Below, piece after piece: positions 25,383-36,436 of a stretch of 64,000 nucleotides of DNA. The position numbers were made by a program, and so were the translations under genes. This DNA comes from Acididesulfobacillus acetoxydans (GTDB lineage Bacteria; Bacillota; Desulfitobacteriia; Desulfitobacteriales; Desulfitobacteriaceae). The stretch covers positions 1,054,001-1,118,000 of the forward strand of contig NZ_LR746496.1 of assembly GCF_902729405.1 (NCBI RefSeq), written 5' to 3'. Every line of letters starts with the position of its first letter. Positions within the stretch are counted from its first letter, which is position 1. The notes beneath the pieces were generated by a model. It saw only the letters and a program-made list of their open reading frames with translations. It had not been told where the DNA came from and made no database searches.

Positions 25383-26565
25383 GAACAAGACTGTCGTTAT
25401 TACAGGGGGGACAGGGTCTTTAGGCAAGGTGCTGGCCGAGCGCCTTTTAAGCCAAACGGCCGGAAGGCCGAAAAAGATCATCATATTTTCTCGGGATGAG
25501 GCTAAACAACAGGCTCTGCGCACGGCCTACTGGGCGGAGGGCCGTGGCCCCGATCAAGCAGGCAAGGGATCCGAGCCCAGAAGCAGAGGCTCGGAGTCGG
25601 CGGGGATAGGGTTAGGGTCCGCCGGTAAGGGATCAGACTCTGTGGGTAAGAAACCAGACCTCCCGGACAGGGGATTAGTGCCCACGGCTGGGGGACCGGA
25701 ACCCCAACTTGAATTCCGCATCGGTGACGTCCGGGATTACCATGCGGTCTGTTCCGTGCTTGCCCAAGCGGATATTGTCGTGAACGCGGCCGCTCTCAAG
25801 CAGGTCCCCTCTTGCGAGTATTTTCCTTTTGAAGCGGTTCAGACCAACATTATAGGAGCTGAAAACATTATTCGGGCTATTCGTGAGAATAGTCTTAAAG
25901 TGGAGACGGTCGTCGGGGTATCTACGGATAAGGCCTGTAAGCCGGTTAATGCTATGGGGATCTCCAAGGCTATGCAGGAGCGCATTTTCATTGCGGCTAA
26001 CCTTGCCTTGCCCGCAACCCGGTTCGTTTGTGTACGCTATGGCAATGTCTTGGCGTCCAGGGGATCGGTCATTCCTCTTTTTCACGAACAGATCAGCCGC
26101 GGCGGTCCCGTAACCTTGACGACTCGGGAAATGACTCGCTTTTTGCTCCCTCTGACACGGGCTGTGGATACCATCGAGGCTGTCATTGCTCAAGGCAGGC
26201 GGGGTGAGATTTTTGTCCCCGCGATTCTCTCCGCCCGCATGGCCGATGTGGCCCAAGCTCTCATCGGCGATAAGAAGATTAGCGTCATTGTGACGGGTAT
26301 TCGGCCCGGGGAAAAGATCCATGAGATTTTAGTCTCCGAGGAGGAGGCAGCGAGAACCTATCAACGGGGGGATCACTATGCGATCACGTCGATGCTGCCC
26401 GAACTGGGGACGGAGGAGCCGGGGTCGCCGGTTCTCGGCCAAGAATACAGTTCGAAAGATTACTTGATGACTGCGGAAGAGACAAGAGAGCTTTTGCAAA
26501 AACATGGGCTGCTCGCCCTGCCGGAGGGTTTTAATCGGGGGCAGGAAAGTGAGATGCTGAGATGA
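25369..26565 (+). CDS. UDP-GlcNAc 4,6-dehydratase/5-epimerase-like (CapE/FnlA family)
   Basis: The start at 25,369 (MKVFENKTVVITGGTGSLG) matches the family N-terminus. The product is 398 residues. Motifs are TGGTGSLG (NADP), the VVGVSTDKACKPVNAMGISKAMQE region with the family's MxxxK in place of YxxxK, VRYGNVLASRGSVIPLF, and the C-terminal IRPGEKIHEILVSEEE. In the family this enzyme dehydrates and epimerises UDP-GlcNAc, the first step toward L-FucNAc or L-QuiNAc. An insert of about 48 residues (around 55-103) rich in Gly/Ser/Asp/Pro interrupts the Rossmann domain just before FRIGDVRDY. Confidence 0.88.
   Translation: MKVFENKTVVITGGTGSLGKVLAERLLSQTAGRPKKIIIFSRDEAKQQALRTAYWAEGRGPDQAGKGSEPRSRGSESAGIGLGSAGKGSDSVGKKPDLPDRGLVPTAGGPEPQLEFRIGDVRDYHAVCSVLAQADIVVNAAALKQVPSCEYFPFEAVQTNIIGAENIIRAIRENSLKVETVVGVSTDKACKPVNAMGISKAMQERIFIAANLALPATRFVCVRYGNVLASRGSVIPLFHEQISRGGPVTLTTREMTRFLLPLTRAVDTIEAVIAQGRRGEIFVPAILSARMADVAQALIGDKKISVIVTGIRPGEKIHEILVSEEEAARTYQRGDHYAITSMLPELGTEEPGSPVLGQEYSSKDYLMTAEETRELLQKHGLLALPEGFNRGQESEMLR
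25540..25705 (+). repeat. In-frame low-complexity insert with imperfect 24-30-bp repeats
   Basis: Words such as GGCAAGGGATCCGAG, GGTAAGGGATCAGAC and GGTAAGAAACCAGAC recur, coding GKGSEP, GKGSDS, GKKPDL. The insertion sits inside a conserved dehydratase but keeps the frame, resembling the repeat inserts in the glycosyltransferases at 3,819 and 5,168. Confidence 0.65.
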
Positions 26566-27650
26566 AAGTGCTCACTGTGTTCGGGACCCGGCCCGAGATC
26601 ATTCGCCTGAGCCGGGTTATCCCGTTGCTGGATGGATTGTGCCGGCATGTCCTTGTGCACACGGGACAGAATTTCGAGGCGCGATTGAGTGCGATTTTTT
26701 TTGAGGAACTGGGCTTGCGCGCTCCCGATTATGTGTTAAAAGGTCAGGCAGACAGTCCCATGGGGCAGGTAGGCCTGATATTGTCCGGGATTGAAAAGGT
26801 ATTGCAAACGGAACAGCCCGACCGTGTTCTCATTCTGGGGGATACCAACAGCGCCTTGGCTGCTGTTGCCGCCAAGCGCCAGGGGATTCCGGTCTATCAT
26901 ATGGAGGCCGGTAACCGCTGTTTTGACGACAGGGTGCCCGAAGAAGTGAATCGCCGTCTGGTGGACCATTGCAGCGATATCCTTTTGCCCTACACCGAAC
27001 GCAGCCGGGCTAACCTTTTGCGGGAAGGGATCGAGGGGCAGCGCATTTTTGTGACAGGCAATCCGATTTTGGAAGTTTTGACTTATTATGCGGAGGGGAT
27101 CCGGCAAAGCCGGGTCTTGGAACGATTGGGACTGGATCCGAGCCGCTATATGCTGGTCACCTTGCACAGGGCGGAAAATGTGGACGACCCGGTGCGGCTG
27201 GCTCGTTATTTGGCGGCTCTGGAACAAGTGTACGACAAGTTTAAACTGCCGCTTATTTGCAGTCTGCATCCCCACACCCGTTCTCAACTGGCTAAGCAAA
27301 ACAAGACCCTGGGAGGCAGCGGCGTCATCGTTTTGGAGCCGCTCGGGCTCTTCGACTTTGTCCATCTTGAGAAGAACGCGCGCTGTGTGCTCAGTGACAG
27401 CGGCACGGTCCAGGAGGAGTGCAGCATTTTCCGGATCCCCAATGTGACCTTGCGTGACGTGACGGAACGACCGGAGACCATTGAGGCGGGAAGTAACCTG
27501 ATCGCCGGGAGTTTGCCCGCCTCGATCGTTCGGGCAGTAGAGACCGTACTCAGCGGGGAATGTACCTGGCAACCGCCGCCCGAGTACCTGGTTCCCGAAG
27601 TCAGCACAAAAGTTACCCGCATATTGCTCGGCTGCCACGGGCATCCCTGA
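26562..27650 (+). CDS. wecB: Non-hydrolysing UDP-GlcNAc 2-epimerase (WecB-like)
   Basis: This 362-residue protein carries TVFGTRPEIIRLSRVI, VHTGQNFEARLS, VYHMEAGNRCFDDRVPEEVNRRLVDHCSD, VTLHRAENVDDPVRLARYL and VLSDSGTVQEECSIFRIPNVTLRDVTERPETIEAGSN, all diagnostic of GT-B fold 2-epimerases. Fused in an operon with the reductase and dehydratase (ATGA overlap at 26,562-26,565), it more likely acts at the last step of the L-FucNAc/L-QuiNAc route, as FnlC/WbjD/CapG, than as ManNAc-forming WecB. The symbol reflects family only. Confidence 0.88.
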   Translation: MKVLTVFGTRPEIIRLSRVIPLLDGLCRHVLVHTGQNFEARLSAIFFEELGLRAPDYVLKGQADSPMGQVGLILSGIEKVLQTEQPDRVLILGDTNSALAAVAAKRQGIPVYHMEAGNRCFDDRVPEEVNRRLVDHCSDILLPYTERSRANLLREGIEGQRIFVTGNPILEVLTYYAEGIRQSRVLERLGLDPSRYMLVTLHRAENVDDPVRLARYLAALEQVYDKFKLPLICSLHPHTRSQLAKQNKTLGGSGVIVLEPLGLFDFVHLEKNARCVLSDSGTVQEECSIFRIPNVTLRDVTERPETIEAGSNLIAGSLPASIVRAVETVLSGECTWQPPPEYLVPEVSTKVTRILLGCHGHP

Positions 27651-27957
27651 CCTTTCGGCCTGCGCAGCTGCTCTCCGGGTGACTCCGTGTGATTTCCGGC
27701 GACCGGGGTCTGATAGCGTTGGCACGGACACAGTAGTCCACCGGAGGGCTTCTTTCTCAGCATATGCCTCTTCTTCCGCGCGCGGGCAGTACCGGCGGTT
27801 GACGAATACTGTTCAGCGGATTGTTTCGTACTGTAACGCCGCAGCCGTTCGCTTCGTCGCTGGTACCAGAACTTAAGCCGCGGAAGCCGGGGCATCACGT
27901 TTTCTATTGGGTTACCGGCGTCTGGTTATTAGAGCGTGAATACGGAGGGAAAAACGC
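27651..27957. other. 307-bp intergenic region, no gene recognised
   Basis: No hairpin with T-run and no repeat array were seen. The region ends with GGAGGGAAAAACGC before the ATG at 27,958. Short open frames here show no family resemblance. Confidence 0.4.
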
Positions 27958-28740
27958 ATGTTGCATAAAATCTCACTTATCATTACGACTTTTCAGAGGG
28001 TCAACCTCTTAAAATGGGGGTTGTATTCGTTGTCGCGCCAGGATATTCCCTGGGAGTATGAGACTCTTGTTATAAACGATGGGGTTGAGGACGAGTCAGA
28101 AGAAGTCTGCAAGCAATATCAAAGCAAACTGCATTTGAAGTATATTTTTTCGGGACAAAGGAATCTGGAAGGGCATCCGGTTTGGCGGGTGCCCGGTTTT
28201 GCCATCAATATTGGCGTCCGGCGCGCTTCCGGGGACATCTTGATTTTGTCCTGCGCGGAGATGCTGCATCTGAATGATACCGTCGCGCGCCTGGGCGTGT
28301 TGGTGCTGGATAACCCCAAATCCTTGGGGATTCCTTTGGGCAAGGACGACCGGGACGGTGCGTTTCTGAATGAGATTGAGCGGACTCACGGGGTTTTTGA
28401 TCTGAATACGCTTAACCGCTGCGCGGACTTGGATACGCGAATGCCTTTTTTGATGGCGCTTCAACGTGCCCAGTTTGAGGCCATAGGGGGATATGACGAG
28501 GACTTTACGGGTGTAGCGTATGACGACCGGGATTTTGTCGACAGGCTTCTCAGAAACGGCTGTGTTCACCAAAAAACTGATGCCTTGGCCCTTCACCTGT
28601 ACCATCCAAGGGCCGACGGCTACTATGACCAGGGCGGGCCCAAGGCCTGGGATTACAATAAAAACCTGTTTTTTTCCCGCATGGGCAGCATCGTCCGCAA
28701 TCAAGGGAGAGAATGGGGCCGCTTGGACCCTGGGCAGTAA
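27958..28740 (+). CDS. GT2 glycosyltransferase
   Basis: This 260-residue GT-A protein starts MLHKISLIITTFQRVNLLKWGLYSLSRQDIPWEYETLVINDG. The metal site region is GDILILSCAEML. FLMALQRAQFEAIGGYDEDFTGVAYDDRDFVDRLLRNG resembles the galactosyltransferase-type C-terminal motif (GGYDExFxxxxxDDxDF). It is placed directly before the BclA-like genes, so it may act on the collagen-like protein; this is inferred from position only. Confidence 0.88.
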   Translation: MLHKISLIITTFQRVNLLKWGLYSLSRQDIPWEYETLVINDGVEDESEEVCKQYQSKLHLKYIFSGQRNLEGHPVWRVPGFAINIGVRRASGDILILSCAEMLHLNDTVARLGVLVLDNPKSLGIPLGKDDRDGAFLNEIERTHGVFDLNTLNRCADLDTRMPFLMALQRAQFEAIGGYDEDFTGVAYDDRDFVDRLLRNGCVHQKTDALALHLYHPRADGYYDQGGPKAWDYNKNLFFSRMGSIVRNQGREWGRLDPGQ

Positions 28741-28800
28741 CATTTTGTGTACAGGCTCCGTAGTATGTACTACCGCAGCTTGAGAGGGGGGATGAGAAGA

Positions 28801-29163
28801 ATGGCATCTTTAGGATTGACGACCGGTATGATAGACAATTCAGCGGTTGCCGGGGTCAGACCCACCTCGACTCTGGTGGTGAGAATTGCTAACGACGGCA
28901 CTGCAACTTCCGCCGTTCAGGTCAACGGGTATTACCAAAGCGGCGGGGGTAAAGTGCAATATGTCGCGGAGCTTCTCACTTTAGGTACAGGGAGCGTTGT
29001 GAGACGCGATTATCACGCACAGTTTGACGGGTTCGAGTTTCAGTTTTTGCTGAGTTCTCCCACGATGGAGCCTTCCGTCTGGGGGAAGGATGCCCAGGGG
29101 AATCTCGTTACGGCTCACAGGCTTGTGACCAAAGAGATAGCCGTTTTAGGGGAAAACGGTTAA
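28801..29163 (+). CDS. Stand-alone copy of the collagen-protein N-terminal domain
   Basis: The product is 120 residues. The start at 28,801 (MASLGLTTGMIDNSAVAGVRP) was chosen by alignment with the next protein and the GAGAGGGGGG ribosome site; an in-frame ATG lies three codons upstream. The whole protein aligns with residues 1-113 of the collagen-like protein downstream: SGGGKVQYVAEL vs [24 protein letters not shown] vs [28 protein letters not shown] vs [16 protein letters not shown]. It is probably a structural or anchoring module for the same surface layer. No signal peptide. Confidence 0.75.
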   Translation: MASLGLTTGMIDNSAVAGVRPTSTLVVRIANDGTATSAVQVNGYYQSGGGKVQYVAELLTLGTGSVVRRDYHAQFDGFEFQFLLSSPTMEPSVWGKDAQGNLVTAHRLVTKEIAVLGENG

Positions 29164-29232
29164 GCCGGGCTAACTAATCAGGGCGAGATGGGTATGGGGA
29201 CTATTCCGCGATTTGATCATGGAGGTGGAGGA

Positions 29233-31497
<2,265 letters not shown>

Positions 31498-31688
31498 TCC
31501 AAAGAACCGGGAGGGCTTCCGAAATGCCCGGGGCCCTTCCTCCCCTAATTCCCGGATCCCCTTTTTTGCAATTTGCGGGGTGTTTCAAGCGGAACCTCGG
31601 CGATGCAAGATTTCCGCTCTCCAAGATTTTCGTTCTCAAACAATATTAAGTTAAAAGGTCCTTCCGAAGGGGAGAGGTGGGCAGAAAC

Positions 31689-32849
31689 GTGGCAACTGAA
31701 ATAACGCTCAGCCTGTGCCTGATCGTCCGCAATGAAGAAGAGACGTTGGGACACTGTCTGGACTCTATCCGGGACCTGGTGGACGAAATCATCCTGGTTG
31801 ATACCGGTTCCACCGACCGGACCAAGGAAATCGGGCAAAAATATACTGACAAGATTTTTGACTTCGCCTGGGTTGACGATTTTGCGCAGGCACGGAATTT
31901 TTCTTTCAGCCAAGCGACGCAGGACTATATTTTGTGGCTGGATGCCGACGACATCCTGGCGGCGCCTGACCGCGAGAAGTTCGCCGTCTTAAAGAAGACT
32001 TTGGATCCGAGCACAGATGTCGTAAATATGCCTTATCTCTTGGCTTTCGACCAGTTCGGCCAGGTTAGCTTCAGCCTGCGCAGGAACAGGCTGGTGAAGC
32101 GGAGCAGGAACTTTCGTTGGGTGGGAGCGGTTCATGAGTACCTGGAGGTGGGCGGACGCATCCTCAACAGCGACATCTGCGTGACCCATAAAGGGAAGCC
32201 GGAACGTGACTCCGCCAGAAACCTGCGCATCTTTGAATCACGTTTAGCGAGAGGAGAAGAATTTTCTCCCCGCGATTTATATTACTATGCCAACGAACTC
32301 TACGAGCAAAAACTATTTAACCGCGCCGTCGAGTTCTACCAGAAATTTTTGGCCACGGACCAGGGATGGGTGGAAGACAGGATAGCCGCCTGCGGCAGGC
32401 TGGCCGACTGCTTTCAAAGTCTGAACGAGAAAGACAAAGCGCTGCAGTCTCTGTTTAAGTCTTTCGCTTACGACGTTCCCCGGGCGGAAGCCTGCTGCCG
32501 TCTCGGTCATCAGTTCCTGCAAACAGGCAATTATGCCCAGGCGGTTTTTTGGTACAAACTCGCCACTCAGCTCAAGGTGCCCGACGGCTGGGGGCCGCGG
32601 ATCGAAGCCTGTTGGACTTGGCTGCCTCACCTTCAACTCTGCGTTTGCTATGATCGTTTAGGCCAATACGAACTGGCTTATGCTCATAATGAGATAGCGC
32701 GAACTTACCGGCCGGAAGATCCGCAAGTACTCCACAACAAAAAATACCTTGAGGGTGTGAGGCCTGACTCGGGGAAAATACCGCCGCTGCCCCCGTACGG
32801 CCCGGAGTTCGGAACCGGTGAAGATATCCTGACAAAAGAGCAGCGTTAG
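31689..32849 (+). CDS. GT2 glycosyltransferase with TPR-like tail
   Basis: The GTG at 31,689 is preferred because GGGGAGAGG lies 11 bases upstream, whereas the GTG at 31,677 would be too close. The product is 386 residues. The N-terminal GT-A domain has LSLCLIVRNEEETLGHCLDSI, IILVDTGSTDRTKEIG, WLDADDILAAPDREK and FRWVGAVHEYLE. The C-terminal half has helical repeats (FNRAVEFYQKFLATDQGW, NYAQAVFWYKLATQL). It is a paralog of the three GT2-TPR genes at 4,290-9,156, here placed behind the collagen-like gene. Confidence 0.88.
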   Translation: MATEITLSLCLIVRNEEETLGHCLDSIRDLVDEIILVDTGSTDRTKEIGQKYTDKIFDFAWVDDFAQARNFSFSQATQDYILWLDADDILAAPDREKFAVLKKTLDPSTDVVNMPYLLAFDQFGQVSFSLRRNRLVKRSRNFRWVGAVHEYLEVGGRILNSDICVTHKGKPERDSARNLRIFESRLARGEEFSPRDLYYYANELYEQKLFNRAVEFYQKFLATDQGWVEDRIAACGRLADCFQSLNEKDKALQSLFKSFAYDVPRAEACCRLGHQFLQTGNYAQAVFWYKLATQLKVPDGWGPRIEACWTWLPHLQLCVCYDRLGQYELAYAHNEIARTYRPEDPQVLHNKKYLEGVRPDSGKIPPLPPYGPEFGTGEDILTKEQR

Positions 32850-33058
32850 TCGCCGCGAGGACCGCGGTCAGCAATGAGTTTCAGCGCGAAATGGGAGGAA
32901 AAGCCGGCGTTATGAACACGCCGATATCCTCTCATTTGTTTCGCTGATTTCCAGCCGGAGGATGAACGTGCTGCCTAATCAGGTCACGGCGGAGCGTCAA
33001 CTTATCGTCTTGCCTTTCTCGCTGCCTCATTACGGAATGGGCTGCACCGCAAACGGGT

Positions 33059-34393
33059 TTAACGCGTCTGTTGCGCGCTAACCGACTGCTTCCGGCTGAG
33101 CAAGCGCACGCCCAGAACAGAGGCGCAAAGGCTGACTAAATAACTGGCATCCGCATTGCCCAGGAGTCTCTGGGCCACGTATCCTGTGAAAAGCGGAGAG
33201 GACATAAAAGGAACGGAAAGAACCAAGGCGATGAAATAAAGAGTGAGTGCCTGCCGGGGACTAATCAGGGGCTGTCCGGAAAAAGGGCGGGATGAGAGAA
33301 AAATGCCGATCCAGGGTGTGATCCAATAAGAGAGAAGGAGCAAGAAGCTTTTGTAGATGTCGGAGAAAGAGCCGCTGCCGGAGACGATGAGAAGGATGCC
33401 CAAGCCGCCTGTGAGAAGAGCGGAAAGCCAGCGCTTGAGCGGAATCCCGGCAGCGAGAAGGGCTATGCCGCCGCTGTAGATGGCGAGAACGTTGACGGGA
33501 ATGGTACTTACGGCGATGGTGAGCAAGGAGGGCAGGGTAAAGAGGCCCATGAGCTGGACGATCAGGCTGAGGGGTTGGGCCTGGGGATTCAGGCTGGTCA
33601 CGGCTGCCCCCAGAACCTCCAACCAGAGGCCCGACAAGATGCTGCCGAAAAACGTGAGCAGGGCGATTTTACGACCGGAGGCGGAGGACGGAAGATAGCG
33701 GCTGTAGTCGGAGCCCACGGCGGCAAAAGCAATTTGATAGGCAAAAACCGCGGCCGCCACCAGAGCCAAAAGAGGCCAACGCTGGGCGGCTGTCAGTTGG
33801 GATGGCGCCAGGAGGTGGGCCAAGGAAAGTTGAGGGACGATTTTGATCGTCATCACGAGAAAGAAAAGTCCGAGGATGACGGTTGTCAGCTGAGCAAAAC
33901 GGTGAATGAAATTGTAGCCGATGACGGCAACAAAGATTGTCAGAAATCCCAAGAGCAAAAGTCCCTCAAGGTAAGAAAGCCCCCAGACTTTTTGCAGAGC
34001 CAAGACACCCAGGACTATGTCGACTGCGAACCAACCGACATTGCTCAGCCAGGTGACGCTCCCGAAAATCTTAAGTCCGACCCGCCCGAATACTCGGCCG
34101 CTGGCCGCTATTTGCGGCAGGCCGTGCAGGGGTCCCTGACCGGAAGTGACGGCCAAAAAAACCGTGCCCAGAATATTGCCCGCAAGCATGGCCAAGACGG
34201 ATTCGACAAAGGACAGGCCCAGAACAATACCCAAAGTGCCCGTGAACCAAGTGAGGATGTTGAGGTTGGCGGAAAACCAAAAAGTGAATACCTGACCGGA
34301 TTTTCCGTGACGCTCCGGCAGGGGGATGGGCTCGATACCATAAGGCTCGACCGTTAATACTTTGTCCGTATAACCGGATTCGATGGTTGACAT
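33059..34393 (-). CDS. NCS1-family nucleobase permease under cobalamin riboswitch control
   Basis: This 444-residue protein has about 12 hydrophobic segments. NCS1 (PF02133, CodB/CytX-like) features are the N-terminal VEPYGIEPIPLPERHGKSGQVFTFWFSANLNILTW and GSDYSRYLPSSASGRK. The family imports cytosine, purines, allantoin, hydroxymethylpyrimidine or thiamine. The ribosome site is TAGGAGTGAGC. Upstream on the same strand lie a terminator hairpin and a complete cobalamin riboswitch, so expression should fall when B12 is plentiful. That points to a B12-related cargo such as a lower-ligand base, which is an inference. Confidence 0.85.
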   Translation of the reverse strand: MSTIESGYTDKVLTVEPYGIEPIPLPERHGKSGQVFTFWFSANLNILTWFTGTLGIVLGLSFVESVLAMLAGNILGTVFLAVTSGQGPLHGLPQIAASGRVFGRVGLKIFGSVTWLSNVGWFAVDIVLGVLALQKVWGLSYLEGLLLLGFLTIFVAVIGYNFIHRFAQLTTVILGLFFLVMTIKIVPQLSLAHLLAPSQLTAAQRWPLLALVAAAVFAYQIAFAAVGSDYSRYLPSSASGRKIALLTFFGSILSGLWLEVLGAAVTSLNPQAQPLSLIVQLMGLFTLPSLLTIAVSTIPVNVLAIYSGGIALLAAGIPLKRWLSALLTGGLGILLIVSGSGSFSDIYKSFLLLLSYWITPWIGIFLSSRPFSGQPLISPRQALTLYFIALVLSVPFMSSPLFTGYVAQRLLGNADASYLVSLCASVLGVRLLSRKQSVSAQQTR

Positions 34394-34449
34394 GCAAGCT
34401 CACTCCTATCTTTTGGCAGAATCGCAACATTAAGGCTGACAGCCGCAAC

Positions 34450-34484
34450 GCAAAAAGTCCCCAGTCTTCCGGACTGGGGACTTT
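34450..34484 (-). terminator. Rho-independent terminator of the riboswitch leader
   Basis: Read on the - strand, AAAGTCCCCAGTC pairs perfectly with GACTGGGGACTTT over 13 bp around a 5-nt loop, followed by TTTTT. It lies between the cobalamin aptamer and the permease, as expected for riboswitch-controlled attenuation. Confidence 0.85.
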
Positions 34485-34540
34485 ACCATAATCCCAAGTG
34501 GCACCTCCTTCCAAATACGGCGTTTGGGGAGTTTTGTTTT

Positions 34541-34690
34541 CACAGGCAGGTCTCCTGGCTCAAGCTCATCGCAATTTGCCCCTTCCCGCCCTGGCCGGCG
34601 GTGGTCTTGGCAAATGCTCGCCCTTTACAGTGGCGGGACCGCTCGGGACTTACACCCGATTCCCTATTCTCCTCAGACTGAGGCACCCGT
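34541..34690 (-). promoter_or_regulatory. Cobalamin (AdoCbl-type) riboswitch aptamer
   Basis: On the - strand the order is: CACGGG (P1 5' side); AGGGAATCGGGTGTAAGTCC; the core CCCGCCACTGT; a variable arm (GGGCGAGCATTTGCC...); the B12-box AGCCAGGAGACCTGCC; and CCTGTG (P1 3' side), which pairs with CACGGG. All conserved blocks of RF00174 are recognisable. About 55 bp on lies the terminator hairpin. Confidence 0.93.
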
Positions 34691-34870
34691 GAAATTCAGA
34701 CGGCATTTTTCAGTTAACAGCTTGGGTCCGCAGCAGAAATCCTTCTGTCCTGGGCCGGAAACCTATTGACTCAGACATAATCTTTCGAATTTCTGCAGTG
34801 AAGTCAACGCTTGATTCCATGCTAAGCGAGACAGGAGTGAATGTCAATAGTTTTTTCTGAGCCCTCAGGT

Positions 34871-35845
34871 TTATAGGTCATCATAATTTAAGCCGACATT
34901 GCGCCGTGCTTTCGAAACATATTCGGCCGCCACGCCCCGTACCTTTTCCGCTCCTTCTTTGAGCACTCCTACGACATAAGCTTTGTCGGTAGCCAGCTGC
35001 TCCCGCTTGCGGCGGTAAGGGGCGAAGAATTCCCAGATCACGCCGAACAGTTCTTTCTTAACGTCTCCATAGCGCAGTCCGGGGGTTTCAAACCTATCTT
35101 TCAGGTTCTCCCGCTCCTTTTTGTCCAAGAACAGGGAATAGATTTCGAACAAAGGATTTCCGGCGGTGGGTTTGGGTTGTTCCACCGGAGTGGAGTCGGT
35201 TTTGATGGATATAATCCGCTGGCGCAAGGTTTTTTCCTCAGCGAAGATTTCCAGACTGTTGCCGTAAGACTTGGACATTTTCTGTCCGTCAATACCCGGA
35301 ATCGTGGCGATTTCCTCTTCAATGTCCGCCTCGGGAATGACAAAGGTCTCCCCATACATACTGTTGAAACGGATGGCAATATCGCGGGCCACTTCAACAT
35401 GCTGTTTCTGGTCTTTGCCGACCGGTACCCGATTCGAGCCGCAAATCAGGATATCGGCGGCCATAAGCACCGGATAGGCAAAAAGCCCGTGCGAAGGGGT
35501 TATGCCTTTGGACACTTTATCTTTATAGGCATGACAGCGCTCCAACAGTCCCATTCCCGTGGCGTTGGAGAGGAGCCAAGTAAGTTCTTGCACTTCGGGC
35601 AGGTCTGACTGAACCCAGAAATAGGATTTTTGCGGGTCGAGTCCCAGGGCCAGAAAATCTATCGCGGCCTCCAGGGTTTTCGTCCGCAGAAGTTGGGGAT
35701 CAGTCACGGTTGTCAAAGCATGGTAATTGACGATAAAGGCGAAGAGCTCACTCTTCTCTTGGTACTCGATCATGCGTTTCATCATGCCAAAATAATTGCC
35801 CAGATGAAGGTTGCCGGACGGTTGGATACCGGATAAAACCCGCAA
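34871..35845 (-). CDS. trpS: Tryptophanyl-tRNA synthetase
   Basis: This 324-residue class I synthetase charges tRNA-Trp. The HIGH equivalent is SGIQPSGNLHLGNYFG and the KMSKS loop is GQKMSKSYGNSLEIF. NYHALTT and DQKQHVEVARDIA (the PVGKDQ region binding substrate) are also typical. The ribosome site is GAGGAGGGC. No T-box leader (no specifier hairpin or GGTGG box) was recognised in the 590 bp upstream. Confidence 0.96.
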   Translation of the reverse strand: MRVLSGIQPSGNLHLGNYFGMMKRMIEYQEKSELFAFIVNYHALTTVTDPQLLRTKTLEAAIDFLALGLDPQKSYFWVQSDLPEVQELTWLLSNATGMGLLERCHAYKDKVSKGITPSHGLFAYPVLMAADILICGSNRVPVGKDQKQHVEVARDIAIRFNSMYGETFVIPEADIEEEIATIPGIDGQKMSKSYGNSLEIFAEEKTLRQRIISIKTDSTPVEQPKPTAGNPLFEIYSLFLDKKERENLKDRFETPGLRYGDVKKELFGVIWEFFAPYRRKREQLATDKAYVVGVLKEGAEKVRGVAAEYVSKARRNVGLNYDDL

Positions 35846-36436
35846 TGAAAAGCCCTCCTCACATTTGCCGGCTGCCTGGAAGGTTTTGCGGCCGGATGCG
35901 GGAAGTGATCCGGCTCGAAAACTTAGAGACAGCTATTTCCGTTTGTTCAGCTAAATATATCCTCTATTGTATGTCTAAGGGAGGATTCCGTCAAATTTGC
36001 CTGCGCCGGTTTGCTGCCACTTGCGGGGGCCTGATTGGACAGGCGCGGCAGGGCCGGCCAGGCGCCGCCTTGGCGGGACCGGAAGGGCAAAAAAAGGATG
36101 AGACCAACGCTGATATGCGGCAGTTTCATCCGGGGAAGTCTATGGCCGAACCGAAGCGAGTTCATCAAGGGGAGTCTGATCCGGGGCCAAAGCAAGGTCT
36201 GATTGGGAAAAGCCGCGGGTCAGGTCCAAGCGGGGTTCCGGTCCGGCAGCCTTGGCCGGCCTGAGGCCGCTGTTCTCCGGGAGAGTTCTGCGGAGGGTCG
36301 GAGACCTACGAACCGGGGCAGGAGAAGACACTGAACCTATGGAGTCCGGGTCAGAGACTCCGTTGTTCTGAGGGACATCCCCGCTGTCGTTTTCCACTGG
36401 GTTCCCCGAATTCCAGTCCGGGTCTCGGTGTTGGCG
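35846..36436. other. Intergenic region upstream of trpS, low-complexity
   Basis: The part near trpS is AT-rich, with possible promoter elements on the - strand (TTAGAC...TATATT around 35,955-35,985). The rest, about 36,080-36,430, is GC-rich with recurring short words (ggggaagtct, ggggagtctgatccgggg, gggtcaggtcc), resembling a diverged repeat tract. An open frame on the + strand gives only low-complexity residues and is not called. Confidence 0.4.

Noticed and set aside
35846-36436. T-box leader for trpS
   Set aside because: No TGG specifier stem, no T-box sequence and no antiterminator/terminator pair were found in the trpS upstream region.
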